From: Burkholderia ambifaria AMMD
GTDB lineage: Bacteria > Pseudomonadota > Gammaproteobacteria > Burkholderiales > Burkholderiaceae
Length of the DNA: 64,000 bases
Assembly: GCF_000203915.1 (NCBI RefSeq)
Contig: NC_008392.1
Span: 1,054,001 to 1,118,000, forward strand
Reading direction: 5' to 3'
Part shown: in pieces, positions 36,851-46,032 of the stretch
How positions within the stretch are numbered: position 1 is the stretch's first letter
Layout: each line of letters opens with the position of its first letter
Made by a program: the position numbers and the translations under genes
Notes under the pieces: model-generated
Seen by the model: the letters and a program-made list of their open reading frames with translations, nothing else
What the model was told of the DNA's origin: nothing
Databases searched by the model: none

Positions 36851-37755
36851 ACACACCTTGTGCTTGGCCGGGCGGCGCGCGATGCGCGGTCGCGATCACG
36901 GTCGACTTCAACGACATTCATGGCATCCAGACACGCGAGCCGCGCATCGTCGGCCGGGAAAAATCGCTGTCGGTGTGGCGCTACGGCGCGACGCGCGGCG
37001 TCGACCGGCTGCTCGCCGCGTTCGACGAATTCAGCGTACCGACGAGCTGGTTCGTGCCGGGCCGCGTCGCGCAGACGCATGGCGGCGCCGTGCGGGCGAT
37101 CGCCGCCGCCGGCCACGAGCTCGGCGTGAGCGGTTTTCGCTGCGAGGATTTCGACGCGCTGCCGCTTGCCGCGCAGATGGACGCGTGCCGTGCCGGGCGG
37201 GCGGCGCTCGCGGACGCGACCGGACACTGCGCGGAAGGCTTTCGCTCGTTCACCGGCAACTGGGCCGACGGCTTTGCGGATTTTCTCGTGGCGGAAGGCT
37301 TCACGTGGTCGTCGTCGTGGCGCGGCGACGATTTGCCGTACCTGCATCCGCGCGCCGGCGCAGGCGCGACCGACCTGCGGCTCGTCGAGCTGCCGCTGCA
37401 CTACGAACTCGAGGACGAGCCGTACTTCGAGTTCAACCTGTCGCCGCCGGTGCCGGCCGGTCAGCCGCGCATCGCCGCGTATCGCGACGTGCTCGACAAC
37501 TGGCGGCGCGATGTCGACGGGTTTCGGCGCTTCGGGCTGTGCTGCGTGCTGCGGCTGCATCCCGAAATCATCGGCACGGCAGGGCGGATCGACCTGCTGC
37601 GTGCGTTGCTCGCGCACCTGCGCGATGCGGGCGACGTCTGGTTTGCGACCGGGCGCGATGTTGCGCGTTGGTGGCGCGAGCAGGCTCACGACAATGAGCC
37701 GAACCATCCGGTCGACGTGTTTGCACGCTGCGTGGCAGACGCGTCGGCGCGATGA
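36847..37755 (+). CDS. Polysaccharide deacetylase-like protein lacking the usual metal ligands
   Basis: A 302-residue NodB-fold paralogue of the upstream gene. The fold is recognisable (AVAITVDFNDIHG near the start, FRSFTGNWADG, DNWRRDVDGF and LRLHPEIIG shared with the neighbour). The segment aligned with HGYRH reads SGFRC (95-99), so both histidine ligands are replaced by Ser and Cys. It may be a non-catalytic partner of the upstream protein or use different chemistry. It starts at GTG 36847 in a GTGA overlap with the upstream stop, and its end overlaps the PrpD start. Confidence 0.82.
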   Translation: MNTPCAWPGGARCAVAITVDFNDIHGIQTREPRIVGREKSLSVWRYGATRGVDRLLAAFDEFSVPTSWFVPGRVAQTHGGAVRAIAAAGHELGVSGFRCEDFDALPLAAQMDACRAGRAALADATGHCAEGFRSFTGNWADGFADFLVAEGFTWSSSWRGDDLPYLHPRAGAGATDLRLVELPLHYELEDEPYFEFNLSPPVPAGQPRIAAYRDVLDNWRRDVDGFRRFGLCCVLRLHPEIIGTAGRIDLLRALLAHLRDAGDVWFATGRDVARWWREQAHDNEPNHPVDVFARCVADASAR

Positions 37756-39128
37756 CGATGGATACCGAAACGCGCGCGACGCGGCTCGCGACGTTTGTCG
37801 CGCAAACGCCTGCCGCCGCGGTGCCTGACGATGTCGTCGCCAAGGCCACGCGTCATGTGCTCGATACGTTCGGTGCCGCACTGGCTGGCACCTCGGCCGT
37901 CGAGACGCGCAGCGCACGTGCGCTCACCGGCGCGGTCGTGCGCGACGGTGCGTCGCTGTGGGGCACGCGGTGCAAGGCAAGCGCGCGCGACGCCGCGTTC
38001 GTCAACGGGATCGCCGCACACGCGCTCGAGCTCGACGATGCCGGCGGCTGCGATCATTCGGGCGCCGTCGTGCTGCCGGCCGTGCTCGCCGCGTTGTCAT
38101 GCGCGGACCGCCCCGTGACCGGCCGGGAATGCGTGACCGCAATCGTGCTCGGCTACGACGTCGGCCGCCGCGTGCTGGAAGCCGCCGGCGGCTACTCGGC
38201 TCACAACGGTGCCGGCTGGCACTCGACGCTCAGTTGCGGCGTGTTCGGCGCGGCGGCCGCGAGCGCACGCGTGCTCGGACTCGACGCCGCGCGCACGCGC
38301 GACGCGCTCGGCCATGCGGCAAGTTTCTCCGGTGGTCTGTGGGGCTTCATCCACGACGGCTCGCAGACGAAGCGGCTGCATGCCGGCCGGGCGGCGGAAG
38401 GCGGCGTGCTCGCGGCGCTGCTGGCACGCGAAGGTGTGACGGGCCCGGCCAGCGTGTTCGACGACGTGTGGGGTGGCTTCTTCAATACGTTCGCCGCGCA
38501 ATCGCATGCGCCCGACGCACTGACCGACGGCCTCGGCGCGCACTGGAAACTGATGCGCTGCTCGATCAAGCCGCACGCGTCGTGCCGCAGCGCGCATGCG
38601 GCAATCGACGCGGCGCTGCAGCTTGCGGACGGTCACACGTTCGACGCCGGCGAGATCGAGCGCGTGGTCGTGCGGGCGAGCGCGTTCGTGGCCCGGATGT
38701 GCGGCGGCCGCGACCTGTCGACGCTGTCGTCGGCGCAGATGAGCCTGCCGTACGCGGTGGCGGCGGCCCTCGCGTATGGCGACACGGGGATCGGCGTTTA
38801 TCGCGACGACAGGCGGATGGATTCGCGCGTCACGGCGTTGCTCGCACGTATCGCGATCGAGGTCGATCCGGCGCTGGGCGATCTCGACGAGCCGACGGTG
38901 AGCCTGCATCGCGCGGACGGACGGCGGGAATCGCGTCACGTGCCGATCGCGCTCGGCGATCCGCGCAATCCGTTGTCCGACGCGGCGCTGCTGGCGAAGT
39001 ATCGTGCGCTGGCGGGCATGGCGCTCGAGCATGCGCAGGTCGATGCGTTGAGCGACGCGTGCCTGTCGCTGGAGCGGTTGGCGGACGCGCGGATGCTGAA
39101 CGCGCTGCTCGCGGGGAATGCGCGCTAA
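37752..39128 (+). CDS. MmgE/PrpD family protein
   Basis: A 458-residue MmgE/PrpD protein. The family includes 2-methylcitrate dehydratase, cis-aconitate decarboxylase and iminodisuccinate epimerase. Recognisable parts are HALELDDAGGCDHSGAVVLPA, GYDVGRRVLEAAG, WHSTLSCGVFGAAAASAR and IKPHASCRSAHAAID. No methylcitrate-cycle genes (prpB, prpC) are nearby. Because a C-N lyase and an acidic-type amino acid importer lie in the same operon, the epimerase type is favoured (inference). ATG 37752 overlaps the upstream stop by 4 bp. It is the last gene of the operon. Confidence 0.87.
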   Translation: MTMDTETRATRLATFVAQTPAAAVPDDVVAKATRHVLDTFGAALAGTSAVETRSARALTGAVVRDGASLWGTRCKASARDAAFVNGIAAHALELDDAGGCDHSGAVVLPAVLAALSCADRPVTGRECVTAIVLGYDVGRRVLEAAGGYSAHNGAGWHSTLSCGVFGAAAASARVLGLDAARTRDALGHAASFSGGLWGFIHDGSQTKRLHAGRAAEGGVLAALLAREGVTGPASVFDDVWGGFFNTFAAQSHAPDALTDGLGAHWKLMRCSIKPHASCRSAHAAIDAALQLADGHTFDAGEIERVVVRASAFVARMCGGRDLSTLSSAQMSLPYAVAAALAYGDTGIGVYRDDRRMDSRVTALLARIAIEVDPALGDLDEPTVSLHRADGRRESRHVPIALGDPRNPLSDAALLAKYRALAGMALEHAQVDALSDACLSLERLADARMLNALLAGNAR

Positions 39129-39580
39129 ACGGCTCGTGAGGATCCGTGAAACGCTGGCCGGTCCAGTTCGGCTTCGACGCAAGCGTATAAGCGAACGCAC
39201 CGGCAACGGGGCAGGTCGGCGTGAAGTGCTATGCGGCGAGCGACCGATAGATGTTGACCACGGCGGTGCCCGTAAACGTGGAGTGGATCAGCCGATCTGC
39301 GTGACACAGCAAGCAACCACGCGCCGGGGCGACACAGCGTGTTTTTTTCGGGATTCGGCCGGATACCCCGGAGCGTGGCGGGCCCGCGACAGCCCGGGCA
39401 ATGTTTCCCGTGCAGGTGTTATATTGCGCGCGCATGCGCCCCGACCGATGAGCCAAGAGCCGTAGTACCCGCGGACCGGCGCGCCAGAGAACGACAACAG
39501 AAACGGGTCCGTCGCGCCATCGGTCCAGCCTCTCCGTGACCAGTGCCAGGCCGATGGGTCGATGCATCGAGGGGATCAAC
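39129..39580. other. Intergenic region upstream of the autotransporter
   Basis: No gene recognised. A run of seven T at about 39342 follows a GC-rich stretch and may end the operon transcript. TATATT at 39420-39425 could be a -10 element for the autotransporter, but no matching -35 is visible. GAGGGG at 39569 is the ribosome site of the next gene. Confidence 0.4.
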
Positions 39581-42500
39581 ATGAACCGGGTCTATCGGCT
39601 GGTCTGGAACCGCACCTTGCGCGCCCCGCAAGTGGTATCCGAACGCACACGAGCGTCGCACGGCGGGATCGACGCCAGCCATGGCGCCATGCCTGCGCGC
39701 CGCTGCGCCGCTTCCATCATTTCCATCGGCATGTCGCTCGGCCTGGCGGGCACGGCCCTCCCGGGCTGGGCCGCCACGTGCACTGTCAGCACCATCGCGA
39801 ATTGCAGCGCCCCCGGCGGCGACGGTATCCCGGACCGCAGCGGCAACGGCGGCAGCGGTAACGGCGGTGGCGGTGGTGCCTCTGCGTTGGGCGGAGGCAC
39901 CACCACGATTCAGGTTCCTGGCGGGCCCACGTCGGGCGGGACAGGCGGAACCGGTGCCATGAACGACAGTGGCCAGAGCGGCCCCGGCGGGGCGCCCGGC
40001 GTAGCGCCCGCCGGCGATGCCGTGATCAACGGGAACACTCAAGGCGGCGCTGGCCAGGGCTTCGACGGATTCAATTTCGCGGGTGGTGGCGGCGGCGGTG
40101 GCGCGGGCGTGTATTCCACCGGCACCGGCGTGACCGTCAACAACGGCGTGACGGTGCAGGGCGGCACAGGCGGAAATGGCGGCGCCGGCACATCGGGGCC
40201 TGCCTCCAACGGTGGCGGTGGCGGAGGCGGGGGCGGTGCGCTGGTGATCGTGACGCCGGCGGCCGATGTGACGAACCGCGGCACGCTCATTGGCGGAAAT
40301 GGCGGCAACGGGGGAGGCGGCGGAAACCCCGGGGGCGGCGGTGGTGGCGGCGACGGGCTGCTGACCGTGGGACCGGGTTCGCAGGTGACCAACCTTGGGA
40401 CGATCGTGGGTGGCGTGGGCGGTGCCGCTGGCGGTGGCGGAAGCACGGCCGGCGCCAGCGGCGCAGGCGTCAACCTGGGCGGTGGCTTCACCGTGCTGTC
40501 CAACGTCGGCGCGATCACGGGCGGTGCCGGCAACGGCGGGGCCGCGGGAGCGGGTGTCATCGCCAATGGCGGCGATGTCATCGTCAACGGCGGCACGATT
40601 GCGGGCGGCCTGTTCGCGGATGGCGTGACGCGCGCGGCAGCCATCCGGTTCAACGGAGCGAACGATACGCTGCAGTTGGTCGGCGGGTCCAACATCATCG
40701 GTGACCTCGACGTGGCAGCGGGTGCGTCGGCCACCATCACCGCGGGCACGCCGGGGCTTGCACTGTCCAACCACATCACGCTCGGCGATGTCGCGTCCCG
40801 CGTGACCTTGAACTCAAACACGACCGATCTCGCGGTTTCAGGCGTCATATCGGGGACGGGCAACGTGGCCGTGAGCGGCAGCCACACGATCACGCTGACG
40901 GGTGACAGCACCTATACCGGCGGCACCACGATCAGCGCCGGCACGCTGCAGATCGGCAATGGCGGAGCCACCGGCTCCGTCGTCGGCGACATCGTCAACA
41001 ACGGCACGCTGGCTTTCAACCGCAGCGACACGGTGTCGTATGGCGGCACCATCAGCGGGACGGGCAGCCTCGTGCAGGCGGGTACCGGCACGCTGGCGAT
41101 AGCCGGCGCCGCCGGCTATGCGGGGAGCACCACCGTCAATGCGGGCACGCTCGCGCTGATCGGCGCGGGCAGCATTGCTGCTTCCAGTGGGGTTATCAAC
41201 AACGGCACGTTCGATATCTCGGGGACTACCTCCGGGGCGACGATCAATGCGCTGACTGGCACGGGCACGGTTGCGCTGGGCGGCCAGACGCTGACGCTGG
41301 CCAATGCGGCCGGCACGTTCGGCGGAACCATCGGCGGTACGGGTGCGGTGACCGTCGGCGGCGGTACGCAAACGCTGTCGGCGGTGAACACCTACACGGG
41401 CGTCACCACCGTCAATGCCGGCACGCTCGCGTTGACCGGCGCGGGCAGCATTGCTGCTTCCAGCGGGGTCGTCAACAACGGCACGTTCGATATCTCGGGG
41501 ACTACCTCAGGGGCCACGATCAATGCGCTTACCGGCACGGGCACGGTTGCGTTGGGCGGCCGGACGCTGACGCTGGCCAATGCGGCCGGCACGTTCGCCG
41601 GAACCATCGGCGGTACGGGTGCAGTGATCGTCGGCGGCGGTACGCAAACGCTGTCCGGGGCGAACACCTACACGGGTGTCACCGCTGTCAATGCCGGTAC
41701 GTTGGCATTGATCGGCGCGGGCAGCATTGCCACTTCCAGCGGGGTCGTCAACAACGGCATGTTCGATATCTCGGGGACCACCGCAGGGGCCATGATCAAT
41801 GCGCTGACGGGCACGGGCACGGTTGCGCTGGGCGACCAGACGCTGACGCTGGCCAATGCGACCGGCACGTTCAGTGGTGCCATTGGCGGCACCGGCGGGC
41901 TCACTGTTGCGGGCGGCACGCAGAACCTGTCGGGCGCCAACGGTTATACCGGCGCAACATCGATCAGCGCCGGCACGCTCGCGCTGTCAGGCGCCGGCAG
42001 CATTGCCAACTCCAGCGGCGTCATCAACAACGGCACGTTCGACATTTCCGGGACGACCTCCGGCGCAACCGTCAACGCGCTGACTGGCACGGGCACGGTC
42101 GCGCTGGGCGGCCGCACGCTGACGCTGGCCAATGCGTCCGGCACGTTCAGTGGCGCCATCGGCGGCACCGGCGGGCTCACCGTGGCGGGCGGCACGCAGA
42201 CGCTGTCCGGCGTGAACACTTATACCGGGGCGACGATGGTCAACGCGGGCACGCTCGCGTTGTCGGGTGCCGGCCGGCTTGCCTCTTCCACGTCGGTCAC
42301 GCTGGCCGGCGCAACGGCCGCGCTCGATCTGTCCGCCGGCGGCAGCCAGACGGTCGCGCATCTCTCCGGCGTGGCAGGCAGCCGCGTGGTGCTCGGCGGC
42401 AATGCGCTCACGCTGTCGGACGACTCGTCGCAAACATTCAGCGGCAGCCTCAGCGGCACCGGCGGTTTGGTCAAACAGGGCGCGGGCACGCTGACGCTGA

Positions 42501-43960
42501 ACGGTGTCAGCAGCGCGTTCTCCGGGACGACGACGGTGGCTGGCGGCACGTTGGCCGTGGGCGACGCGGCTAATGCCGGTGCGGTGTTGGGCGGCAATGT
42601 TGTGGTGAACTCGCTTGGCACGTTGCGCGGCCACGGCACGGTATCGGGCGACGTCAGCAGCAGCGGCGTGGTCGCGCCGGGCGGCTCCATCGGAACGCTG
42701 TCCGTGGGCGGCAACTATACCCAGGCGGCCGGCGGCACCCTGTCGATCGAGGTCAGCCCGACGGAGGCGTCGCAACTTCGCGTAGGCGGTGCCGCGACGC
42801 TCAACGGCTCATTGGCCGTTCTGTTCGATCCCGGCACCTATACCGCACGCCGCTACACCGTGCTGAGTGCCGCCAACGGCGTGACGGGCCGCTTCGCGAA
42901 CGTCGGCACCACCACGGCCGGCGCGAATCTCGGCGCGTTGCAGTCATCGGTGGACTACGGTGCCAATGGAGTCGACTTGCTGCTCGCCGAAGCCGCCGGG
43001 CCCACGCCGGCCGGCCCGACTGTCATCGCGCCGACCAAGACCTCCATCTACACCGCGCTCGGCACGACGGCATTGCTTCAGGCGCAGGGCGCCAGTTCGA
43101 CGCTGCTCGGCCGTCTGGTGGGCCCGCAGGATAACGCGGCCGGTTCGCGCAACGTATGGGCCGTTGCCAGCGGTTCCAGCACCAAGGTGGGCGGCACGGG
43201 CGGCGCGCCCGGCTTTCTCACCCACGCCTATGGGTTCCTGGCGGGCGCGGGAGGACGGCTCGGCGATGCGACGGTCGGTGCGGCCGGCGGCTACACGCAC
43301 ACCACGCTGGGTGAGGACACGACAGGCGCATCGGGTGCCATCGATACGCTGCGTGTCGCCCTGTATGGCGCGCAGCCCGTGGGTGCAGTCAACCTGTCGG
43401 CCACGGTCGGCTATGGGCTCGATTTCCTGTCGCAGAAGCGGCCGTTCGGCAGCGCGGGTACTGCCGAAGGCGATCATCTCGGCCACGAGTTCACCGCCGC
43501 GACGCAGGCCAGCCTGCCCATGGACGCCGGCGGCCTTCGGATCGCGCCGCATATCGGGCTCCGGTATGCGTACGTGCGCGGCAGCGGCTTCGGCGAGAGT
43601 GGCGCCAACGGCCAGAACCTGCACGTCGGCCCCGACAGCGCGAGGAGCCTCCAGCCTTACGTCGGCGTCTCGCTCGACAAGGCCTTCGGCGATGCCCTGC
43701 GCCCCGTCAACGTACAGCTTCGCGTGGCCTATGCGCACGAGGTGCTGGGCGCGCGCCGCGTCGTCCAGGTGGGAAGCCAGGACGGGACCGTGTTCGCCGC
43801 GCCGGGCACCGATCTGCCGCGTTCATTCCTGACCACGGGCGCCGGCGTCACGCTTCAAGCCGCCAAGGCGACCACGGTATCGCTCGGGTTCGATGCGACG
43901 ATCGACACGAGCCATGTGTCGGCGCAGTCGGCGTATGTGCGGGTCAATCACGCGTTCTGA
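39581..43960 (+). CDS. Autotransporter with ESPR signal, glycine-rich and PATR-type repeat passenger
   Basis: A 1459-residue type V secreted protein. Residues 1-24 are an extended signal peptide region (MNRVYRLVWNRTLRAPQVVS), then a hydrophobic signal with cleavage near residue 64. A glycine-rich tract follows (about 80-335), then beta-helix repeats of the autotransporter-associated type. Four of these are near-identical 92-residue units (residues 519-886). The C-terminal beta-barrel runs from about 1200 and ends in the outer-membrane signature VRVNHAF. ATG 39581 is chosen for the ESPR and its GAGGGG site; upstream starts at 39536 and 39554 would add non-ESPR residues. A surface adhesin or biofilm factor is likely. 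Confidence 0.92.
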   Translation: MNRVYRLVWNRTLRAPQVVSERTRASHGGIDASHGAMPARRCAASIISIGMSLGLAGTALPGWAATCTVSTIANCSAPGGDGIPDRSGNGGSGNGGGGGASALGGGTTTIQVPGGPTSGGTGGTGAMNDSGQSGPGGAPGVAPAGDAVINGNTQGGAGQGFDGFNFAGGGGGGGAGVYSTGTGVTVNNGVTVQGGTGGNGGAGTSGPASNGGGGGGGGGALVIVTPAADVTNRGTLIGGNGGNGGGGGNPGGGGGGGDGLLTVGPGSQVTNLGTIVGGVGGAAGGGGSTAGASGAGVNLGGGFTVLSNVGAITGGAGNGGAAGAGVIANGGDVIVNGGTIAGGLFADGVTRAAAIRFNGANDTLQLVGGSNIIGDLDVAAGASATITAGTPGLALSNHITLGDVASRVTLNSNTTDLAVSGVISGTGNVAVSGSHTITLTGDSTYTGGTTISAGTLQIGNGGATGSVVGDIVNNGTLAFNRSDTVSYGGTISGTGSLVQAGTGTLAIAGAAGYAGSTTVNAGTLALIGAGSIAASSGVINNGTFDISGTTSGATINALTGTGTVALGGQTLTLANAAGTFGGTIGGTGAVTVGGGTQTLSAVNTYTGVTTVNAGTLALTGAGSIAASSGVVNNGTFDISGTTSGATINALTGTGTVALGGRTLTLANAAGTFAGTIGGTGAVIVGGGTQTLSGANTYTGVTAVNAGTLALIGAGSIATSSGVVNNGMFDISGTTAGAMINALTGTGTVALGDQTLTLANATGTFSGAIGGTGGLTVAGGTQNLSGANGYTGATSISAGTLALSGAGSIANSSGVINNGTFDISGTTSGATVNALTGTGTVALGGRTLTLANASGTFSGAIGGTGGLTVAGGTQTLSGVNTYTGATMVNAGTLALSGAGRLASSTSVTLAGATAALDLSAGGSQTVAHLSGVAGSRVVLGGNALTLSDDSSQTFSGSLSGTGGLVKQGAGTLTLNGVSSAFSGTTTVAGGTLAVGDAANAGAVLGGNVVVNSLGTLRGHGTVSGDVSSSGVVAPGGSIGTLSVGGNYTQAAGGTLSIEVSPTEASQLRVGGAATLNGSLAVLFDPGTYTARRYTVLSAANGVTGRFANVGTTTAGANLGALQSSVDYGANGVDLLLAEAAGPTPAGPTVIAPTKTSIYTALGTTALLQAQGASSTLLGRLVGPQDNAAGSRNVWAVASGSSTKVGGTGGAPGFLTHAYGFLAGAGGRLGDATVGAAGGYTHTTLGEDTTGASGAIDTLRVALYGAQPVGAVNLSATVGYGLDFLSQKRPFGSAGTAEGDHLGHEFTAATQASLPMDAGGLRIAPHIGLRYAYVRGSGFGESGANGQNLHVGPDSARSLQPYVGVSLDKAFGDALRPVNVQLRVAYAHEVLGARRVVQVGSQDGTVFAAPGTDLPRSFLTTGAGVTLQAAKATTVSLGFDATIDTSHVSAQSAYVRVNHAF
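41135..42238 (+). repeat. Four tandem 276-bp repeats within the autotransporter gene
   Basis: The hexamer GTCAAT or its variant recurs at 41135, 41411, 41687, 41963 and 42239, an exact 276-bp period. Units 1-4 encode 92 residues each (NAGTLALTGAGSIAASSG, then NNGTFDISGTTSGATINAL, then TLTLANAAGTF). A fifth unit starts at 42239 and diverges within 20 codons. Units are near-identical, with scattered substitutions. Length variation by slippage or recombination is expected. Confidence 0.9.
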
Positions 43961-44032
43961 CTGCGGGGGTATGGATTTGGCTGTGCGGTTGCGCTTCGCA
44001 TCCGCGCGACCGCGACCCGACACAGGCGCCAG

Positions 44033-44230
44033 CTAGGCGCAAGCGATTGCGCCATTCGGTTCATGAACACCTGCACCCGCACCGGCAGGTTCCGCCGGTG
44101 CGAGTGCGCCAGCGACACCGGGCATCGGTGGAGGCGGGAAGTCGTGCAGCCCGTCGACGTGCGTGTAGCCGCGCGACCACCATGCCCAATGCGTCCTGAG
44201 GAACGATCTCGAACCTGTCTCGCCGCGCAT
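44033..44230 (-). CDS. Possible small protein downstream of cholesterol oxidase
   Basis: A 65-codon frame starting at ATG 44230 with GGAG nine bases upstream, 53 bp after the cholesterol oxidase stop on the same strand. It encodes THWAWWSRGYTHVDGLHDFP followed by a proline- and alanine-rich tail. No family is recognised. The rest of 43961-44283 holds nothing identifiable. It could be chance in GC-rich DNA. Confidence 0.25.
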   Translation of the reverse strand: MRGETGSRSFLRTHWAWWSRGYTHVDGLHDFPPPPMPGVAGALAPAEPAGAGAGVHEPNGAIACA

Positions 44231-44283
44231 CGTCACGTGCTCCGTACCGTTGCGGCCATGGCCGCCGACTTCCGCAGCGATCG

Positions 44284-46032
44284 CTACGGCATCAACCGAT
44301 CGAGCAGCGGCGACCGGAAGATCCGGCTCGGGTCGTAGCGTTCGAGCGTCGCGCGCGCCGCATCCCAACTGCTCGACGTCGGCTGGCCGTCACGATGCAG
44401 GTTCGGGATCGTGGTCGCGAGCATCGTGCCGTCCTGCCACGCGGCCGTGTCGGTATAGCCCCAGCCCTTCGACCATTCGGGGCGCAGCGTCGCATACGAA
44501 CCGGTGTAGTTCGCGAGCATCCATTGCTCGATCTCGCGATAGAAGCGATCGGCGCCCGGCGTGCCCGGTAACGTCAGGATATCGAACCATACGGCGATGT
44601 CCCATTCGGGGTGGTCGGGGCGCGGCTTGAGCGCGGACAGCGTGGGAACGACCGCGCCGGCGCCGGCATCGGCCGGCTTGTCGAGACCGGTGACACGGAT
44701 CTCGACGGGACCGTTGATCGGGTACTCGCCGCGTGCCTTGTACGCGTCGATCCGATTCTGATAGAACTGCACGAATTCGCTGATCACGCGCTGCACGTCG
44801 GCGCGCCGCGCCAGTATCGCGTAGCCGTTCGCGGTGACGCGCAGCGTCGTCGGCCGAATGTACTGCAGCACGGTGCGCGACCAGCCCCAGATGTCCCCGC
44901 TCAGCGTGAGTGCGAGGCCGGCGGTCGTGATGGCCAGCTGCGTCTGGCCGAACAATGGCGTCAATGCGCCTTCGCCGCCGATCACGATCCGCTTGACGAG
45001 ATCCGAGATGGACTGCGAGATCGAATCGGAAAACGGATAGTTGTAGGGCTGCGTGACGGCGCGCGACAGGAGCGGCTTGCCGGGCGTCGGCGTCCAGACC
45101 TTGAGCCACGGGCTGGTCGTGAACGGGAACCAGATCGCTTCCATCCGGCCCGAGCGATCGAGAAACGACGCGATGGTGCGGCCCGGCGTGCCGGCCGGCG
45201 CAAACAGTTCGGACGACGGAATGTCGACGAAGCTCTGGCAGCGCAGCCGCTGGTTCGGGCCTGCAATCAGCGTGACTTCGACGACGAACGCCATCCCGAT
45301 GTGCGCGAGGAACGCGCCGATCTCGGGATCGCTGCGCTCGAACCGGCGCAGCACGTATTGCTGCCGGGCCGCATCGAACACGACCGCGGTCAGCGCGACC
45401 ACGAGATTGCTCAGCGAGCCGTAGGTGTGACCCGGTTGCAGGGTCTCGCCGGCCGCCGGTACGGCGGTGCCGTGCGCGTCGATCGCGAGCGCACCGCCGA
45501 GCGTGATGCCGCCCGGCGCGGGCGCGGCGATCACGCCGAGCCCATATTGCTCGAGCGTCGCGAGCAGCGCCTCCAGCGAGACGCCCGTTTGCGCGGTGAC
45601 GCGCGCCGGACGCGCCGACGTGTCGACGGAGACGGCCGTGAGCGACTGCGTCGTATCGAGCAGCACGAGGTTCGCCGCGCCGGCGCTCGGGTCCAGCGTC
45701 AGCGGCGACCAGTTGTGCATGTAGCCGCGCGGGCGTATCCGGTAGCCGTTCGCGCGCGCCCAGTTGACTGCCGCGACGACGTCGTCGGCGGAACGCGGCG
45801 CGGCGGTCCATACGTCCTGCACGGCGATCTCGCCACTCCAGTTCTGGAACGCCTGCTTGTAAAGCGGGATATTGGCCGGGAAGCCGGGCGGTGTCGCGCC
45901 AGCCGTCCGCGCGTGCGCCGCAATCTGGTAAAGCGGCGTCCAGCCGGTGACGACGCCGGCCGCCGCGAGCTTCGCCATGTCGGCGAGGAAGGCGCGGCGC
46001 GGCGCAGGTTCGTCTCGGAAGTCGTGACTCAT
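44284..46032 (-). CDS. Secreted cholesterol oxidase (VAO-type, covalent FAD)
   Basis: A 582-residue flavoprotein of the VAO/PCMH family with a cholesterol-oxidase substrate-binding domain. It has an N-terminal twin-arginine-like signal (PRRAFLADMAKLAAAGVVTG). The FAD-binding part follows, with RPRGYMHNWSPLT, where His106 is the expected covalent FAD attachment. The substrate cap covers the second half. Length and layout agree with the known B. cepacia type-II cholesterol oxidase precursor. It oxidises the 3-hydroxyl of sterols with release of H2O2. The frame extends upstream to 46212, but ATG 46032 (MSHDFRDEPA) with GGAG upstream is the start. No other sterol genes are adjacent. Confidence 0.88.
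   Translation of the reverse strand: MSHDFRDEPAPRRAFLADMAKLAAAGVVTGWTPLYQIAAHARTAGATPPGFPANIPLYKQAFQNWSGEIAVQDVWTAAPRSADDVVAAVNWARANGYRIRPRGYMHNWSPLTLDPSAGAANLVLLDTTQSLTAVSVDTSARPARVTAQTGVSLEALLATLEQYGLGVIAAPAPGGITLGGALAIDAHGTAVPAAGETLQPGHTYGSLSNLVVALTAVVFDAARQQYVLRRFERSDPEIGAFLAHIGMAFVVEVTLIAGPNQRLRCQSFVDIPSSELFAPAGTPGRTIASFLDRSGRMEAIWFPFTTSPWLKVWTPTPGKPLLSRAVTQPYNYPFSDSISQSISDLVKRIVIGGEGALTPLFGQTQLAITTAGLALTLSGDIWGWSRTVLQYIRPTTLRVTANGYAILARRADVQRVISEFVQFYQNRIDAYKARGEYPINGPVEIRVTGLDKPADAGAGAVVPTLSALKPRPDHPEWDIAVWFDILTLPGTPGADRFYREIEQWMLANYTGSYATLRPEWSKGWGYTDTAAWQDGTMLATTIPNLHRDGQPTSSSWDAARATLERYDPSRIFRSPLLDRLMP

Noticed and set aside
37752..39128. 2-methylcitrate dehydratase (prpD) of propionate catabolism
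   Set aside because: No prpB, prpC or acnM genes nearby; the gene is locked into a transporter/lyase operon.
41116..42219. Four consecutive minus-strand open frames of about 91 codons
   Set aside because: They mirror the 276-bp repeats of the autotransporter gene; proline/valine-rich antisense translation, no ribosome sites.
41135..42238. Possible CRISPR-like array
   Set aside because: The repeats are 276 bp, in frame and coding, with no spacer pattern.
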